Assembly (NCBI GenBank): GCA_015485125.1
Contig: WFUE01000053.1
Coordinates: 1-32,749 of the forward strand
Source of the DNA: Lysobacterales bacterium
GTDB taxonomy: Bacteria; Pseudomonadota; Gammaproteobacteria; Xanthomonadales; S139-57
Reading direction: 5' to 3'
Length of the DNA stretch: 32,749 nucleotides
Part shown: piece by piece, positions 25,069 to 32,494 of the stretch
Position numbering within the stretch: position 1 is the stretch's first letter
Layout of the letters: each line of letters begins with the position of its first letter
Notes under the pieces: model-generated
Database searches by the model: none
What the model saw: only the letters and a program-made list of their open reading frames with translations
Told to the model about the DNA's origin: nothing
Made by a program: the position numbers and the translations under genes

Positions 25069-25497
25069 CTAGCGCCCTTCTCCATCGCGGTTGGGGCAGC
25101 GGGTGCAGCGGGCGTAGAGCGTCAGGCTATGTTCTTCCAGCTCAAAGCCATTCTGCTCGGCAATCGCCTGTTGCCTGCGCTCGATTTCATCATCGACAAA
25201 CTCGATGATCTTGCCACAGTCCAGGCAGAGGATATGATCATGGTGCTGGCCGGTGTCCAGCTCATAGACCGACTGCCCACCCTCGAAGTTGTGCTTGCGG
25301 ACCAGGCCCACGCCCTCGAACTGGGTCAATACCCGGTAGACCGTGGCCAGGCCAATGTCTTCCTGCGCTTCCAGCAGGCAGCGGTAGATGTCTTCGGCCG
25401 TAAGGTGTGCATCGTGGTTCTGTTCGAGAATTTCCAGAATCTTTACACGCGGCAGGGTAACCTTCAGCCCGGCTTTCTTGATGTCAGCGGATTCCAA
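25069..25497 (-). CDS. fur: Ferric uptake regulator Fur
   Basis: A 142-residue iron-responsive repressor. The DNA-binding part contains GLKVTLPRVKILEIL and GLATVYRVLTQFEG, the metal-binding part GQHHDHILCLDCGKIIEF, with a second cysteine pair, ARCTRC, near the end, as in E. coli but unlike P. aeruginosa Fur. The start codon is TTG at 25497, supported by GGGAGAG four bases upstream. It is divergent from bamE, and its promoter is described separately. Confidence 0.96.
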   Translation of the reverse strand: MESADIKKAGLKVTLPRVKILEILEQNHDAHLTAEDIYRCLLEAQEDIGLATVYRVLTQFEGVGLVRKHNFEGGQSVYELDTGQHHDHILCLDCGKIIEFVDDEIERRQQAIAEQNGFELEEHSLTLYARCTRCPNRDGEGR

Positions 25498-25540
25498 CGC
25501 GCTCTCCCGTCAGTGGCTTTCACTTATAGTACAATGGTGC

Positions 25541-25569
25541 ATTATCTTTCATGGCCAAGCGGCTTACAA
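25541..25569 (-). promoter_or_regulatory. Sigma-70 promoter of fur
   Basis: On the minus strand, TTGTAA, 17 bases, GATAAT gives four or five matches in each box at ideal spacing. Transcription would start near 25534, with a leader of about 37 nt to the TTG start codon. It lies in the 85-bp region between fur and bamE. Confidence 0.65.
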
Positions 25570-25582
25570 TCAGGCATTCTTC

Positions 25583-25930
25583 ATGAAACAGTTTCTTAGC
25601 CTTCTCGCCTTCTGCGGCATGGTTTTTCTCTCTGGCTGCGGCGTGATCTACAAGGTCAATGTCGCCCAGGGCAACAAGTTCGAGCAAAAGGACCTGAAAG
25701 ACCTGCGCCCGGGCCTGACCCGACAACAGGTGATGAGCATACTGGGCACACCCGCCGTGCAAGACCCTTTCCACAAGGACCGCTGGGATTACGTCTACTA
25801 CTACAAGAACTACCGCAGCGGCACCACCGATACCCGGGAGCTTACCCTGTTTTTCGAGAATGGCCGACTGGCCAGAATGGAAGGGGACACCCTGCCGGAA
25901 GATGTGGAAAGCGTGGACGAGGCCCCCTGA
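25583..25930 (+). CDS. bamE: Outer-membrane assembly lipoprotein BamE
   Basis: A 115-residue lipoprotein of the BAM complex that inserts beta-barrel proteins. The lipobox is LSGC, with the acylated Cys near residue 19. The SmpA/OmlA domain follows, with the family segments LRPGLTRQQVMSILGTP and DRWDYVYYY. ATG 25583 begins the signal peptide; the track start at 25388 lies antisense to fur. It is divergent from fur and convergent with rnfH, the usual gammaproteobacterial arrangement. Confidence 0.95.
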   Translation: MKQFLSLLAFCGMVFLSGCGVIYKVNVAQGNKFEQKDLKDLRPGLTRQQVMSILGTPAVQDPFHKDRWDYVYYYKNYRSGTTDTRELTLFFENGRLARMEGDTLPEDVESVDEAP

Positions 25931-25945
25931 ACCGTTACACTGACG

Positions 25946-25961
25946 GCAGGCTCAGGCCTGC
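25946..25961. terminator. Short hairpin between convergent bamE and rnfH
   Basis: GCAGGC and GCCTGC pair around TCAG, which contains the rnfH stop codon. There is no T-tract on either strand, so it is at best a weak, two-way terminator or an mRNA-end stabiliser. Confidence 0.4.
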
Positions 25962-26236
25962 GCTTTCCGCTGTGCCACCTTCTTGCGCCGGGCGGTTTTC
26001 GGGTCGGCAATCAAGGGGCGGTAGATTTCGATGCGCTCGCCGGCCTCGACCACGTCCTCCAGCTTGCGCCGCTTGCTGAACACACCTACATCGCCCACTT
26101 CCATGTCTGGAAATTCCTCACGGATGCCCGAGCGCTCGATGGCCTCGGCAATGGTCGTGCCCACCGGCACCTGCAGGGCAATGATGCGCTGCTTCTCTGG
26201 CGTGGCATAGGCTACTTCAATGTCAATGATGTCCAT
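25952..26236 (-). CDS. rnfH: RnfH family protein (UPF0125)
   Basis: A 94-residue beta-grasp (ubiquitin-like) protein of the RnfH/UPF0125 family. The pattern [13 protein letters not shown], then VPVGTTIAEAIERSG, VGVFSKRRKLEDVV and GERIEIYRPLIADPK is diagnostic. Its function is not firmly established; it is consistently linked to ratA. The start is ATG 26236, overlapping ratA by 14 bp; the track's 19 extra codons are inside ratA. Confidence 0.94.
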   Translation of the reverse strand: MDIIDIEVAYATPEKQRIIALQVPVGTTIAEAIERSGIREEFPDMEVGDVGVFSKRRKLEDVVEAGERIEIYRPLIADPKTARRKKVAQRKAQA

Positions 26237-26660
26237 GCACGGCCTCCGCGCGTTGTACAAAATCGTTGACCATGCGATCGGCGATGCCGGCAAAGCCCCT
26301 GGAAAAGGCCAGGTTCACCAGCCCGGAAGCAAAGGCAAAACGCAGTTCTAGCGCCACCTTGCTGCCCAGATCCCCCAGGGGAGTGAAGGTCCAGCGGCCT
26401 GACAGGCTGGTGAAGGGGCCTTCCTCCAGTTCGATAACGATCTCCCGCCCTGGCACATGGGTATTGCGGGTGGTGAAATGCTGGCGGATGCCGGCCACCT
26501 GCAAATGGATGCGCCCGCGCATGCCTTCCGGCCATTCTTCCAGCACTTCTCCGCCAGTGCACCAGCTGAGAAATTCCGGATAGCGGGCCACATCCTTCAC
26601 CAGCCCGTACATGGCTTCCGCGGAATAGGGCACCAGCGCTTCACGCTCAACGGTTTGCAT
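26223..26660 (-). CDS. ratA: RatA / Coq10-like START-domain protein
   Basis: A 145-residue polyketide-cyclase/START-fold protein. It opens [33 protein letters not shown], the hallmark of RatA and the Coq10 family. E. coli RatA has been described as a toxin blocking 70S ribosome assembly, while the family also binds ubiquinone-like lipids; which applies here is open. ATG 26660 is chosen over the 337-codon track ORF, whose upstream half is antisense to smpB. It is divergent from smpB and cotranscribed with rnfH. Confidence 0.93.
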   Translation of the reverse strand: MQTVEREALVPYSAEAMYGLVKDVARYPEFLSWCTGGEVLEEWPEGMRGRIHLQVAGIRQHFTTRNTHVPGREIVIELEEGPFTSLSGRWTFTPLGDLGSKVALELRFAFASGLVNLAFSRGFAGIADRMVNDFVQRAEAVHGHH

Positions 26661-26762
26661 TGGGTCAAAAGTCTGTGGAAAGCGGCACATCCTGCCATTA
26701 CCGGCCGCTGGCCGCAAGCAATCAGGATCAGTGCTAGAATACGCGCCCCCGGAGGAATCACC

Positions 26763-27242
26763 ATGGCCAAGCACAAGAAAAAACCCAAGGAAAGCGGCAG
26801 TACCATCGCCACCAACCGCAAGGCCCGCTTCGAGTTTCATCTGCACGAACGGCTGGAAGCGGGGCTGGCGCTGGAAGGCTGGGAAGTCAAGAGCCTGCGT
26901 GCCGGCCGGATCAACTTCGATGAAAGCTTCGTCCAGATCGACAAGGGCGAGGCCTGGCTGCATGGTGCCCGCATCACTCCCCTGCCTTCGGCTTCCACCC
27001 ACAACCCGGCTGACCCGGTACGCAAGCGCAAGCTGTTGCTGCACAAGCACGAAATCAACCGCTTGATCGGCGTGGTGGAACGCAAGGGCATGACCCTCGT
27101 GCCCACCGCCCTCTACTGGAAGAAGGGCAAGATCAAGCTGGAAATCGCCGTGGCCGAAGGCAAGAAACTGCACGACAAGCGAGAAACCGCCAAGAACCGC
27201 GACTGGCAGCGGGAAAAGGCCCGTGTACTGAAACACGGCTGA
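26763..27242 (+). CDS. smpB: SsrA-binding protein SmpB
   Basis: A 159-residue tmRNA partner for rescue of stalled ribosomes. Motifs include [11 protein letters not shown] near the N-terminus, [14 protein letters not shown], the LLLHKHEI segment and the basic tail [21 protein letters not shown], which enters the decoding centre. ATG 26763 follows a perfect GGAGGA site. An extended -10 element, TGCTAGAAT (26732-26740), is a likely promoter. No tmRNA gene was found next to it. Confidence 0.97.
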   Translation: MAKHKKKPKESGSTIATNRKARFEFHLHERLEAGLALEGWEVKSLRAGRINFDESFVQIDKGEAWLHGARITPLPSASTHNPADPVRKRKLLLHKHEINRLIGVVERKGMTLVPTALYWKKGKIKLEIAVAEGKKLHDKRETAKNRDWQREKARVLKHG

Positions 27243-27252
27243 CCGCCAGCAC

Positions 27253-27283
27253 TTGACCTGGAGCCAACTCCAGCTGTTATGCT
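27253..27283 (+). promoter_or_regulatory. MerR-type metal-responsive promoter P1
   Basis: TTGACC and TATGCT are separated by 19 bp, the overlong spacer typical of MerR-family activation. Centred in it is the dyad CTGGAG-CCAA-CTCCAG, the kind bound by CueR/ZntR-like regulators. The predicted transcription start falls at about 27290, on the ATG of the next gene. Confidence 0.87.
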
Positions 27284-27289
27284 CTCCAT

Positions 27290-27547
27290 ATGAAAGTGGA
27301 ACTGTTCTCCTCTGGCCATTGCCCTGCTTGCCAGCAAGCCGAACACCGCCTGGACGAAGTATTGCAACTCACCGGGCTGACGGGACGTGTAGCGTTGTAC
27401 AAACGACGACTGCCCGATGATCTGGATCGTGCGGTGACACTGGGTGTCAAGGCCCTCCCGGCCCTGGCCATCGACGACCAGCTGGTGATCACTGGCCTGC
27501 CCAGCAGACAGCAACTGCACCAGTTGCTGAAGGCGGAAACGTCATGA
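27290..27547 (+). CDS. Small thioredoxin/glutaredoxin-fold protein with CPAC motif
   Basis: An 85-residue protein with a minimal thioredoxin fold. It begins with strand MKVELFSSG, then the redox CPAC (Cys11, Cys14), and has a cis-proline in KALPALAID (Pro57). No signal peptide is present, so it is cytoplasmic. It could reduce metal-bound thiols, pass a metal ion or buffer the regulator. There is no Shine-Dalgarno, and the start codon coincides with the predicted transcription start of P1, so it is probably translated from a leaderless mRNA. It overlaps the merR start by ATGA. Confidence 0.85.
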   Translation: MKVELFSSGHCPACQQAEHRLDEVLQLTGLTGRVALYKRRLPDDLDRAVTLGVKALPALAIDDQLVITGLPSRQQLHQLLKAETS

Positions 27548-27957
27548 ACGGCCTGAGCATTCGTCAAGCGAGTGAACATACCGGCTTCAGCAGCGACACT
27601 TTGCGCTATTACGAAAAACTGGGCCTGATCGGGCCTGTACCTCGCAGTCCTTCCGGCCAGCGCCGCTATGGTGAAAAGGAACTGTCACAACTGCGTTTCA
27701 TCCAGCGTGCCCGCAAGATGCACTTCAGTCTGGAGGAAATCGCTCTGTTGATGACACTGCGGCAACAGCCACTGCAAGTGCAGCAGGAAGTACGTACCCT
27801 GACCGCCACCAAACTGAAACAGATCGAGGAAACCCTGCAAGCCCTGGAACATCTGCGAGATGAGCTGCATCTGCTGCTTAACCTGTGTCCCGGTGACGAG
27901 CAGGGCCATTGCCCCATCATCGAACAGCTGGAAAAAAAAGATACAAGCAGCGCTTGA
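27544..27957 (+). CDS. MerR-family heavy-metal regulator, CueR-like
   Basis: A 137-residue regulator. Its winged helix is SIRQASEHTGFSSDTLRYYEKLGLI with the RSPSGQRRY wing, followed by a long dimerisation helix and a C-terminal metal loop. The loop is Cys115-PGDEQGH-Cys123-PII, with the C-x7-C spacing of CueR (Cys112, Cys120). At the place of CueR Ser77, which is Cys in divalent-metal sensors such as ZntR, it has Gln80. This suggests an unusual specificity. It most likely acts on the two dyad promoters flanking this gene pair, so it is autoregulated. Confidence 0.92.
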   Translation: MNGLSIRQASEHTGFSSDTLRYYEKLGLIGPVPRSPSGQRRYGEKELSQLRFIQRARKMHFSLEEIALLMTLRQQPLQVQQEVRTLTATKLKQIEETLQALEHLRDELHLLLNLCPGDEQGHCPIIEQLEKKDTSSA

Positions 27958-27984
27958 CCTGGAGTTGGCTCCAGGGAATAAACT
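27954..27984 (+). promoter_or_regulatory. MerR-type metal-responsive promoter P2
   Basis: TTGACC, 19 bp, TAAACT, with the dyad CTGGAG-TTGG-CTCCAG. The dyad arms are identical to P1, and the central four bases are their reverse complement. The -35 box overlaps the stop codon of the merR gene. Transcription would begin near 27991 and reads into the outer-membrane protein, MerP-like and MerT-like genes. Confidence 0.88.
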
Positions 27985-28015
27985 GACCTCGTGTTCATTG
28001 AAAAAACGGTCTGTT

Positions 28016-28765
28016 ATGTACAAAAAATGGTTCCTGCTGTTATTGATCACACCAACCAGCATCTGGGCCCACGACCCAATCTTTGGTCTGGGACCGCATG
28101 TGCTCTACAAGAACGGCGTGGAAGCCGCGCTGGACTGGAAAGGCATTGAAAACGACGGATTGAAAAACCAGACCGGGCTGGAACTCACCTATGGCATCAC
28201 CGGTGACTGGGCCGCCGGGCTGGAACTGCCCGTGGACGAAAACGCCAACCTGGGTGAAAGCGCATGGTTCAGCAAATATCGCTTCTGGCGCAAGGACAGC
28301 CTGGGCCAGCAACAAAGCGCCTCCATTCTTCTGCGCTACGAAGGCAGCGAGGCACAACCAGGGTGGATTGCCGGCCTGGCCTGGGGTCACGAAAGCCGGC
28401 GGTCCTATCGATGGGCCAGCCTGCGCTATCGCAAGGCCAAGGAAAACGACCAGGGTCTGCGCGCGGGTGACGGCTGGAAACTGGACCTGGTGGCTGGATA
28501 CCGGCCCTGGCTGACAGGCTATCTGCAACCGGACACCGTCTTCATGGTCGAATTGAACGGGGAGCGGCAAGACCGGGCACAGATCAATGGCCAGGTTCTG
28601 CAAGACAGCGGCGGACAGCGGCTGTTTCTCTCGCCCGGCATCTTCTGGACCCTGCGCAACTTTGCAGTCAAGGCCGGTGTGCAACTGCCGCTGATCCAGG
28701 ACATGAACAATCCGGCATTGGAAATCGACTATCGGACACGCTTGACCCTTGAATGGCACTACTGA
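28016..28765 (+). CDS. Putative outer-membrane beta-barrel protein of the metal operon
   Basis: A 249-residue exported protein: signal peptide WFLLLLITPTSIWA, then a mature start HDPIFGLGPHVLYKNG. The body alternates aromatic and small residues in strand-sized blocks (TGDWAAGLELPV, SILLRYEG, WASLRYRKA, FAVKAGVQLPLI) and ends in LTLEWHY, an aromatic end expected for an outer-membrane barrel. About ten to twelve strands could be drawn. No specific family was recognised with confidence; it resembles proteins loosely annotated as transporters of the MetA-pathway type. It is the first gene after P2. The initiation region is weak, and ATG 28016 is chosen for the signal peptide. Confidence 0.75.
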   Translation: MYKKWFLLLLITPTSIWAHDPIFGLGPHVLYKNGVEAALDWKGIENDGLKNQTGLELTYGITGDWAAGLELPVDENANLGESAWFSKYRFWRKDSLGQQQSASILLRYEGSEAQPGWIAGLAWGHESRRSYRWASLRYRKAKENDQGLRAGDGWKLDLVAGYRPWLTGYLQPDTVFMVELNGERQDRAQINGQVLQDSGGQRLFLSPGIFWTLRNFAVKAGVQLPLIQDMNNPALEIDYRTRLTLEWHY

Positions 28766-28775
28766 GGAGGAAATC

Positions 28776-29090
28776 ATGAAAACGAACGCACCCCTGATAA
28801 AAACCTTGCTGGCAGCAATACTCATCTGGATGGCTGGGGCAGCCTGGGCTGGTGGCAAGCAGGCCTGGGAAATGCGCGTGGACGGCCTGGCCTGTCCTTA
28901 CTGCGCCTATGGTGTCGAGAAAAAACTCAAGGCTATCGACGGCGTGGAACAGGTACAGGTGGATCTGGAACAGGGTCTGGTCAAGGTACAGGCCAAGGAC
29001 AGCGTACAACTGACCGAACCGCAAATGGAAACCTTGTTCCGTGACGCCGGCTTCACCTTTCGCAGCATGAAAAAGCTCGACTTGCCATGA
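28776..29090 (+). CDS. Periplasmic MerP-like heavy-metal-associated protein
   Basis: A 104-residue protein with a cleavable signal peptide (cut likely after AWA, residue 25) and one HMA domain. The metal site is GLACPYC (Cys40, Cys43), followed by [24 protein letters not shown], the classic ferredoxin-like fold pattern. Such proteins bind Cu(I), Hg(II) or related soft metals in the periplasm and pass them to a membrane partner. It starts after a strong GAGGAGGAA site and overlaps the MerT-like gene by ATGA, like merT-merP pairs but in reverse order. Confidence 0.9.
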   Translation: MKTNAPLIKTLLAAILIWMAGAAWAGGKQAWEMRVDGLACPYCAYGVEKKLKAIDGVEQVQVDLEQGLVKVQAKDSVQLTEPQMETLFRDAGFTFRSMKKLDLP

Positions 29091-29479
29091 AAGCGCAGAA
29101 ACCGGAGCAGGGCCTGACCTGGCTGGCCCTGTTTGCCAGTTCCGGCACCCTGGTCTGCTGTGCCCTGCCCATTACCCTGGTCACATTGGGCATGGGCGCG
29201 ACAGTAGCCTCGCTGACCAGCAGCCTGCCCATACTCATCACTCTGAGCCAGCACAAGATCTGGGTTTTCGCCTTTTCGGCAATCATGCTGCTGTTCTCGG
29301 GCTGGTTACTGTACCGTCCCGGGCGCAGCTGTCCCACGGATCCGGCACTGGCCGCACAATGCCAGCGCATGCACCGGTGGAATCTCCGGGTCTGGTGGGT
29401 TTCGGTGGCCATCTGGCTAACCGGATTCACCGCCGCCTTCCTCGCCCTGCCCCTGATGCGCTGGCTGGATGGCGCGTAA
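29087..29479 (+). CDS. MerT-like inner-membrane metal transporter
   Basis: A 130-residue protein with three predicted membrane helices (about residues 10-40, 57-77 and 100-126). The first helix holds vicinal Cys24-Cys25, as in MerT, in [15 protein letters not shown] second pair, Cys82 and Cys92, sits in the loop after helix 2, where MerT has Cys76 and Cys82. MerT accepts a metal from MerP and moves it across the inner membrane. No mercuric reductase is present here, so import of Hg(II) would make little sense and another metal or direction is likely. It is the last gene of the operon. Confidence 0.85.
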   Translation: MKAQKPEQGLTWLALFASSGTLVCCALPITLVTLGMGATVASLTSSLPILITLSQHKIWVFAFSAIMLLFSGWLLYRPGRSCPTDPALAAQCQRMHRWNLRVWWVSVAIWLTGFTAAFLALPLMRWLDGA

Positions 29480-29491
29480 CAGCCCTGGCGC

Positions 29492-29520
29492 TTTCCACTC
29501 CGTGGCTTTTCTGGCACAAT
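29492..29520 (+). promoter_or_regulatory. Possible infA promoter
   Basis: TTTCCA, 17 bp, CACAAT gives four of six matches in each box at ideal spacing, 36 bp before the infA start codon. A moderate prediction. Confidence 0.4.
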
Positions 29521-29556
29521 AGCGCGCCTGTTCAACACTGCGGAGCCTGCAACTGC

Positions 29557-29775
29557 ATGGCAAAAGAAGATCAGATCGAAATGGAAGGCACGGTACTGGA
29601 AACCCTGCCCAACACCATGTTTCGAGTCGAACTGGACAACGGCCACATCATCACCGCCCATATTTCCGGCCGCATGCGCAAGCACTATATCCGCATCCTG
29701 ACCGGTGACCGGGTCAAAGTGGAAATGACCCCCTACGATCTTACCAAGGGCCGCATCACCTACCGCGGCAAATAA
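29557..29775 (+). CDS. infA: Translation initiation factor IF-1
   Basis: A 72-residue OB-fold protein that occupies the 30S A site during initiation. The sequence is diagnostic: [36 protein letters not shown] and [11 protein letters not shown]. The ATG at 29557 is chosen; the track start lies within the MerT-like gene. The RBS (GGAG) is somewhat far away. A separate promoter is likely, since this housekeeping gene follows a metal-inducible operon. Confidence 0.97.
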   Translation: MAKEDQIEMEGTVLETLPNTMFRVELDNGHIITAHISGRMRKHYIRILTGDRVKVEMTPYDLTKGRITYRGK

Positions 29776-29789
29776 TCCACAGCCGCCCT

Positions 29790-29835
29790 CCAAACCGCTA
29801 CAATGCCTGTAACCCAACACAGGCCGGCGGTTTGG
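29790..29835 (+). promoter_or_regulatory. Two-tier stem-loop leader before the antiporter gene
   Basis: CCAAACCGC pairs with GCGGTTTGG (9 bp), and inside it GCCTGT pairs with ACAGGC (6 bp) around an 8-base loop. The right arm ends four bases before the start codon of the antiporter gene, so folding would hide the initiation region on read-through mRNA. The interior TACAAT (29799-29804), with TCCACA 17 bp upstream, may be a promoter whose transcripts would lack the left arm. Confidence 0.55.
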
Positions 29836-29839
29836 AACC

Positions 29840-31519
29840 ATGACTGAAATCCTCGCCTTTACCAGCGCCTACCTCTGTGGCCTGGCCGCCCGGCAACTGG
29901 GCTTGCCTCCGTTGGTAGGCTATCTGCTAGCCGGTTTCGTGCTGCATTTTGCTGGCCTGGGCAATACCGATACCCTGCACCTGTTTGCCGAACTGGGCAT
30001 TACCCTGCTGTTATTCACCATCGGCCTGAAACTGGATCTGCGCAGCCTGCTCAAGCCTCAAATCTGGGCTGTCGGTGGTCTGCACCTGCTGCTTTCCATG
30101 CTGCTGGGCATGGGACTGATCTGGCTATTGGCAAGCATGGCGCTGGGGCCGTTTGCCAGCCTGAACCCTACTGCCATGGCGGTCATTGCCTTTGGCCTGA
30201 GCTTTTCCAGCACCGTCTTCGTGGTCAAGGTATTGGAAGAGCACGGCGACATGAATGCCTTTTACGGCCGCATTGCCATCGGCGTACTCATTATCCAGGA
30301 TATCGCCGCCGTGATCTTTCTCGCCTTCTCAGCCAACAAACTACCCTCGGTATGGGCATTGGGGCTGATTCTGCTGATTCCATTCAGAAAAGTCTTGCAC
30401 CGCATGCTGGAAGCTTCCGGTCACGGTGAGCTGCAAATCCTGTTCGGCCTGAGCCTTGCACTGGGCGGCGCGATGTTGTTTGAAAGCGTCGGCGTCAAGG
30501 GGGATCTGGGCGCGCTGATTCTGGGGCTGTTGCTGGCCGGCAGCAGCCGCAGCACCGAGTTGGTCAAGCACCTGCTGGCTTTCAAGGATCTCTTCCTGGT
30601 GAGTTTCTTTCTCACCATCGGTCTGCAAGGCGGTCTGGACATGCAAACCCTGCTGGCTGCTGTGGTGCTGGGCATCGTGTTGCTACCCATCAAATCGGTA
30701 TTGTTCTTTCTCCTGTTTTCCCGTTCAGGCATGCGGGCACGTAGCGCCTTTCTCAGTGCCCTGAGCCTGCTCAATTTCAGTGAATTCGGTCTGATCGTCG
30801 CCGTAATTGCCGTCCAGAACATGCAATTATTGCAACCAGAATGGACCACCATCCTGGCCATTGCCCTGGCACTGTCCTTCATACTGGCCGCACCACTGAA
30901 CCACGCCTCCCACCAACTCTACCGCCGCTGGCGTACCTTGCTGCTTCGCTTCCAGGGCACCAACCGTCTGCCAGAAGAAATGTCCATTCGACCCGGTTCT
31001 GCCCAGGTGCTGGTATTCGGCATGGGACGGCTGGGCTCCAACGCCTATGAACAGATGAAACGCAAGGTAGGAGACGCTGTACTGGGTATCGACCAGAACG
31101 AAGCCGTGGTGGAAAGACACCAGCAAGCGGGCCGCAGGGTGGAATTAGGCAGTTCCTCCGACCCGGAATTCTGGGAGCGCATGCACGGCAATCTGGACCA
31201 GGTCTGCCTGGCCATGCTGACCCTGCCCACTCAACGGGAAAACCTGGAAACCGCGCGCAGCCTGAAACGGGAAGGTTATCAGGGGTTCATTGCCGCCATT
31301 GCCCGCTATCCGGATGAAGTGCCACAACTGCTGCAGGAAGGGGTGGACATGGCCATGAACCTGTACGACGAGGCCGGCAGTGGATTCGCCGATGATGTCT
31401 GGCAGAAGGTGGAGCCCTGCATCCGTGCGCATCAAGAAAAACCGGCCTCCGACCCTGGCGACTACATCAGCGCGGATACCCGCTTCCATCCACAAGAAAA
31501 ACCATCTGCTGGCAAATAA
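29840..31519 (+). CDS. Kef-type monovalent cation:proton antiporter (CPA2)
   Basis: A 559-residue inner-membrane protein. About twelve hydrophobic helices in residues 1-360 form the CPA2 exchanger, including GLPPLVGYLLAGFVL, the FAELGITLLLFTIGL segment, FSSTVFVVKVLEE and IQDIAAV. A TrkA-N (RCK) domain begins near residue 390, with the nucleotide-binding VLVFGMGRLGS. The full TrkA-C domain is absent. It is similar in architecture to YbaL/KefB-like K+ or Na+ efflux systems; no glutathione-gating partner (KefF/G) is present. Expression may depend on the hairpin just upstream. Confidence 0.92.
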   Translation: MTEILAFTSAYLCGLAARQLGLPPLVGYLLAGFVLHFAGLGNTDTLHLFAELGITLLLFTIGLKLDLRSLLKPQIWAVGGLHLLLSMLLGMGLIWLLASMALGPFASLNPTAMAVIAFGLSFSSTVFVVKVLEEHGDMNAFYGRIAIGVLIIQDIAAVIFLAFSANKLPSVWALGLILLIPFRKVLHRMLEASGHGELQILFGLSLALGGAMLFESVGVKGDLGALILGLLLAGSSRSTELVKHLLAFKDLFLVSFFLTIGLQGGLDMQTLLAAVVLGIVLLPIKSVLFFLLFSRSGMRARSAFLSALSLLNFSEFGLIVAVIAVQNMQLLQPEWTTILAIALALSFILAAPLNHASHQLYRRWRTLLLRFQGTNRLPEEMSIRPGSAQVLVFGMGRLGSNAYEQMKRKVGDAVLGIDQNEAVVERHQQAGRRVELGSSSDPEFWERMHGNLDQVCLAMLTLPTQRENLETARSLKREGYQGFIAAIARYPDEVPQLLQEGVDMAMNLYDEAGSGFADDVWQKVEPCIRAHQEKPASDPGDYISADTRFHPQEKPSAGK

Positions 31520-31523
31520 AGTG

Positions 31524-32426
31524 ATGTCTGCATGGTTCATGCAATACGCGCGGCTGCACGGGTTGCCCGATACCTGGGCTGCAGATATCACACGATGGAT
31601 TCTGCCATGGGTCAAACAGCAATTACCGTCTGCCGATGGGCCGGCACGGGTGCTGGGCCTGCATGGCTGTCAGGGTTCGGGCAAGACCACCCTGGCCCGC
31701 GCGTTGAAGCGGTGGGCGGAAGAGAGCATCGGCCTGACCGCTGTTCACATCTCCCTGGACGACTACTACCTCGGTCATGAAGCGCGCAAGCAACTGGCCG
31801 ACGCCCTCCACCCCTTGCTGGCCACCCGTGGCGTACCCGGGACCCACGCCATCTGCCAGCTGCTGCATGATCTGGCCGCCCTGAAAACCGGTCAACACGG
31901 CCTGAAACTGCCCCGCTTTCTCAAGGAACAGGATGACCCCGCACCGTCGAAGCAATGGCAGCACATCAAACAGCCGGTGCAGTGGATCATTCTCGAAGGC
32001 TGGTGCCTGGGCCTGCCACCGCAAACCGAAGAACAGCTGCAATCCCCCGTCAACACACTGGAAGCCGAACAGGATACCCAGGGTCACTGGCGCCGCTATG
32101 TCAACGACCAGCTGGCCGGCCCCTACCGCAAGCTCTGGCAACAGGTGGATCACTGGCTGATGCTGGCCGCACCGGGCTTTCACTGCGTGGAACCCTGGCG
32201 CTGGCAACAGGAGGAAGCCCTGCGCCGGAAAACGGCCGGTGATGCGGGAGAACATCTGCTGAACCGGCAGCAGCTACGGCAGTTTCTGCAACACTATCAG
32301 CGCTGGACCGAACACGCGCTGGCCACCTTGCCCCGGCATGTTGATTACTGCGTCTGGCTGGACGAGCAGCGACGCATGGTTCGGCATGGAAGGGGGGATG
32401 GCCGGTTTGGAAGTAAAAATTTGTAA
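31524..32426 (+). CDS. P-loop kinase, D-glycerate 3-kinase-like
   Basis: A 300-residue soluble protein with a Walker A motif GCQGSGKTTLARAL (residues 48-55 form the loop), then SLDDYYLGHEARKQLADALHPL. This is the pattern of the plant-type glycerate kinase / uridine-kinase-like family: Asp-Asp after strand 2, a TRGVPGTHAI segment, and ILEGWCLGL. Such enzymes phosphorylate D-glycerate with ATP; specificity here is inferred from the family. ATG 31524 is five bases after the antiporter stop codon, implying cotranscription; the track start is inside the antiporter gene. Confidence 0.82.
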   Translation: MSAWFMQYARLHGLPDTWAADITRWILPWVKQQLPSADGPARVLGLHGCQGSGKTTLARALKRWAEESIGLTAVHISLDDYYLGHEARKQLADALHPLLATRGVPGTHAICQLLHDLAALKTGQHGLKLPRFLKEQDDPAPSKQWQHIKQPVQWIILEGWCLGLPPQTEEQLQSPVNTLEAEQDTQGHWRRYVNDQLAGPYRKLWQQVDHWLMLAAPGFHCVEPWRWQQEEALRRKTAGDAGEHLLNRQQLRQFLQHYQRWTEHALATLPRHVDYCVWLDEQRRMVRHGRGDGRFGSKNL

Positions 32427-32494
32427 TATTGCTTGCCCATGTGCGGTCATCAGCAGTATTTTTGAAGCCTCATTGCTGAAAAATTCACTGCCGC

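Noticed and set aside
25520-25560. A Fur box in the fur/bamE promoter region (GATAATG half-site)
   Set aside because: Only one hexamer of the 19-bp consensus matches; the GATAAT is better explained as the fur -10 box.
23236-25599. A 787-codon plus-strand ORF
   Set aside because: It is antisense to fliK, the DUF71 gene and fur, all with clear motifs; its Gly/Arg/Gln/His-rich translation has no domain and reflects GC-rich antisense sequence.
27243-27289. tmRNA (ssrA) gene next to smpB
   Set aside because: The 47-bp gap is far too short and contains the MerR-type promoter.
27290-29479. Classical mercury resistance operon
   Set aside because: MerP- and MerT-like proteins are present, but no MerA, the regulator loop is CueR-like, and the gene order and the outer-membrane component differ from mer operons.
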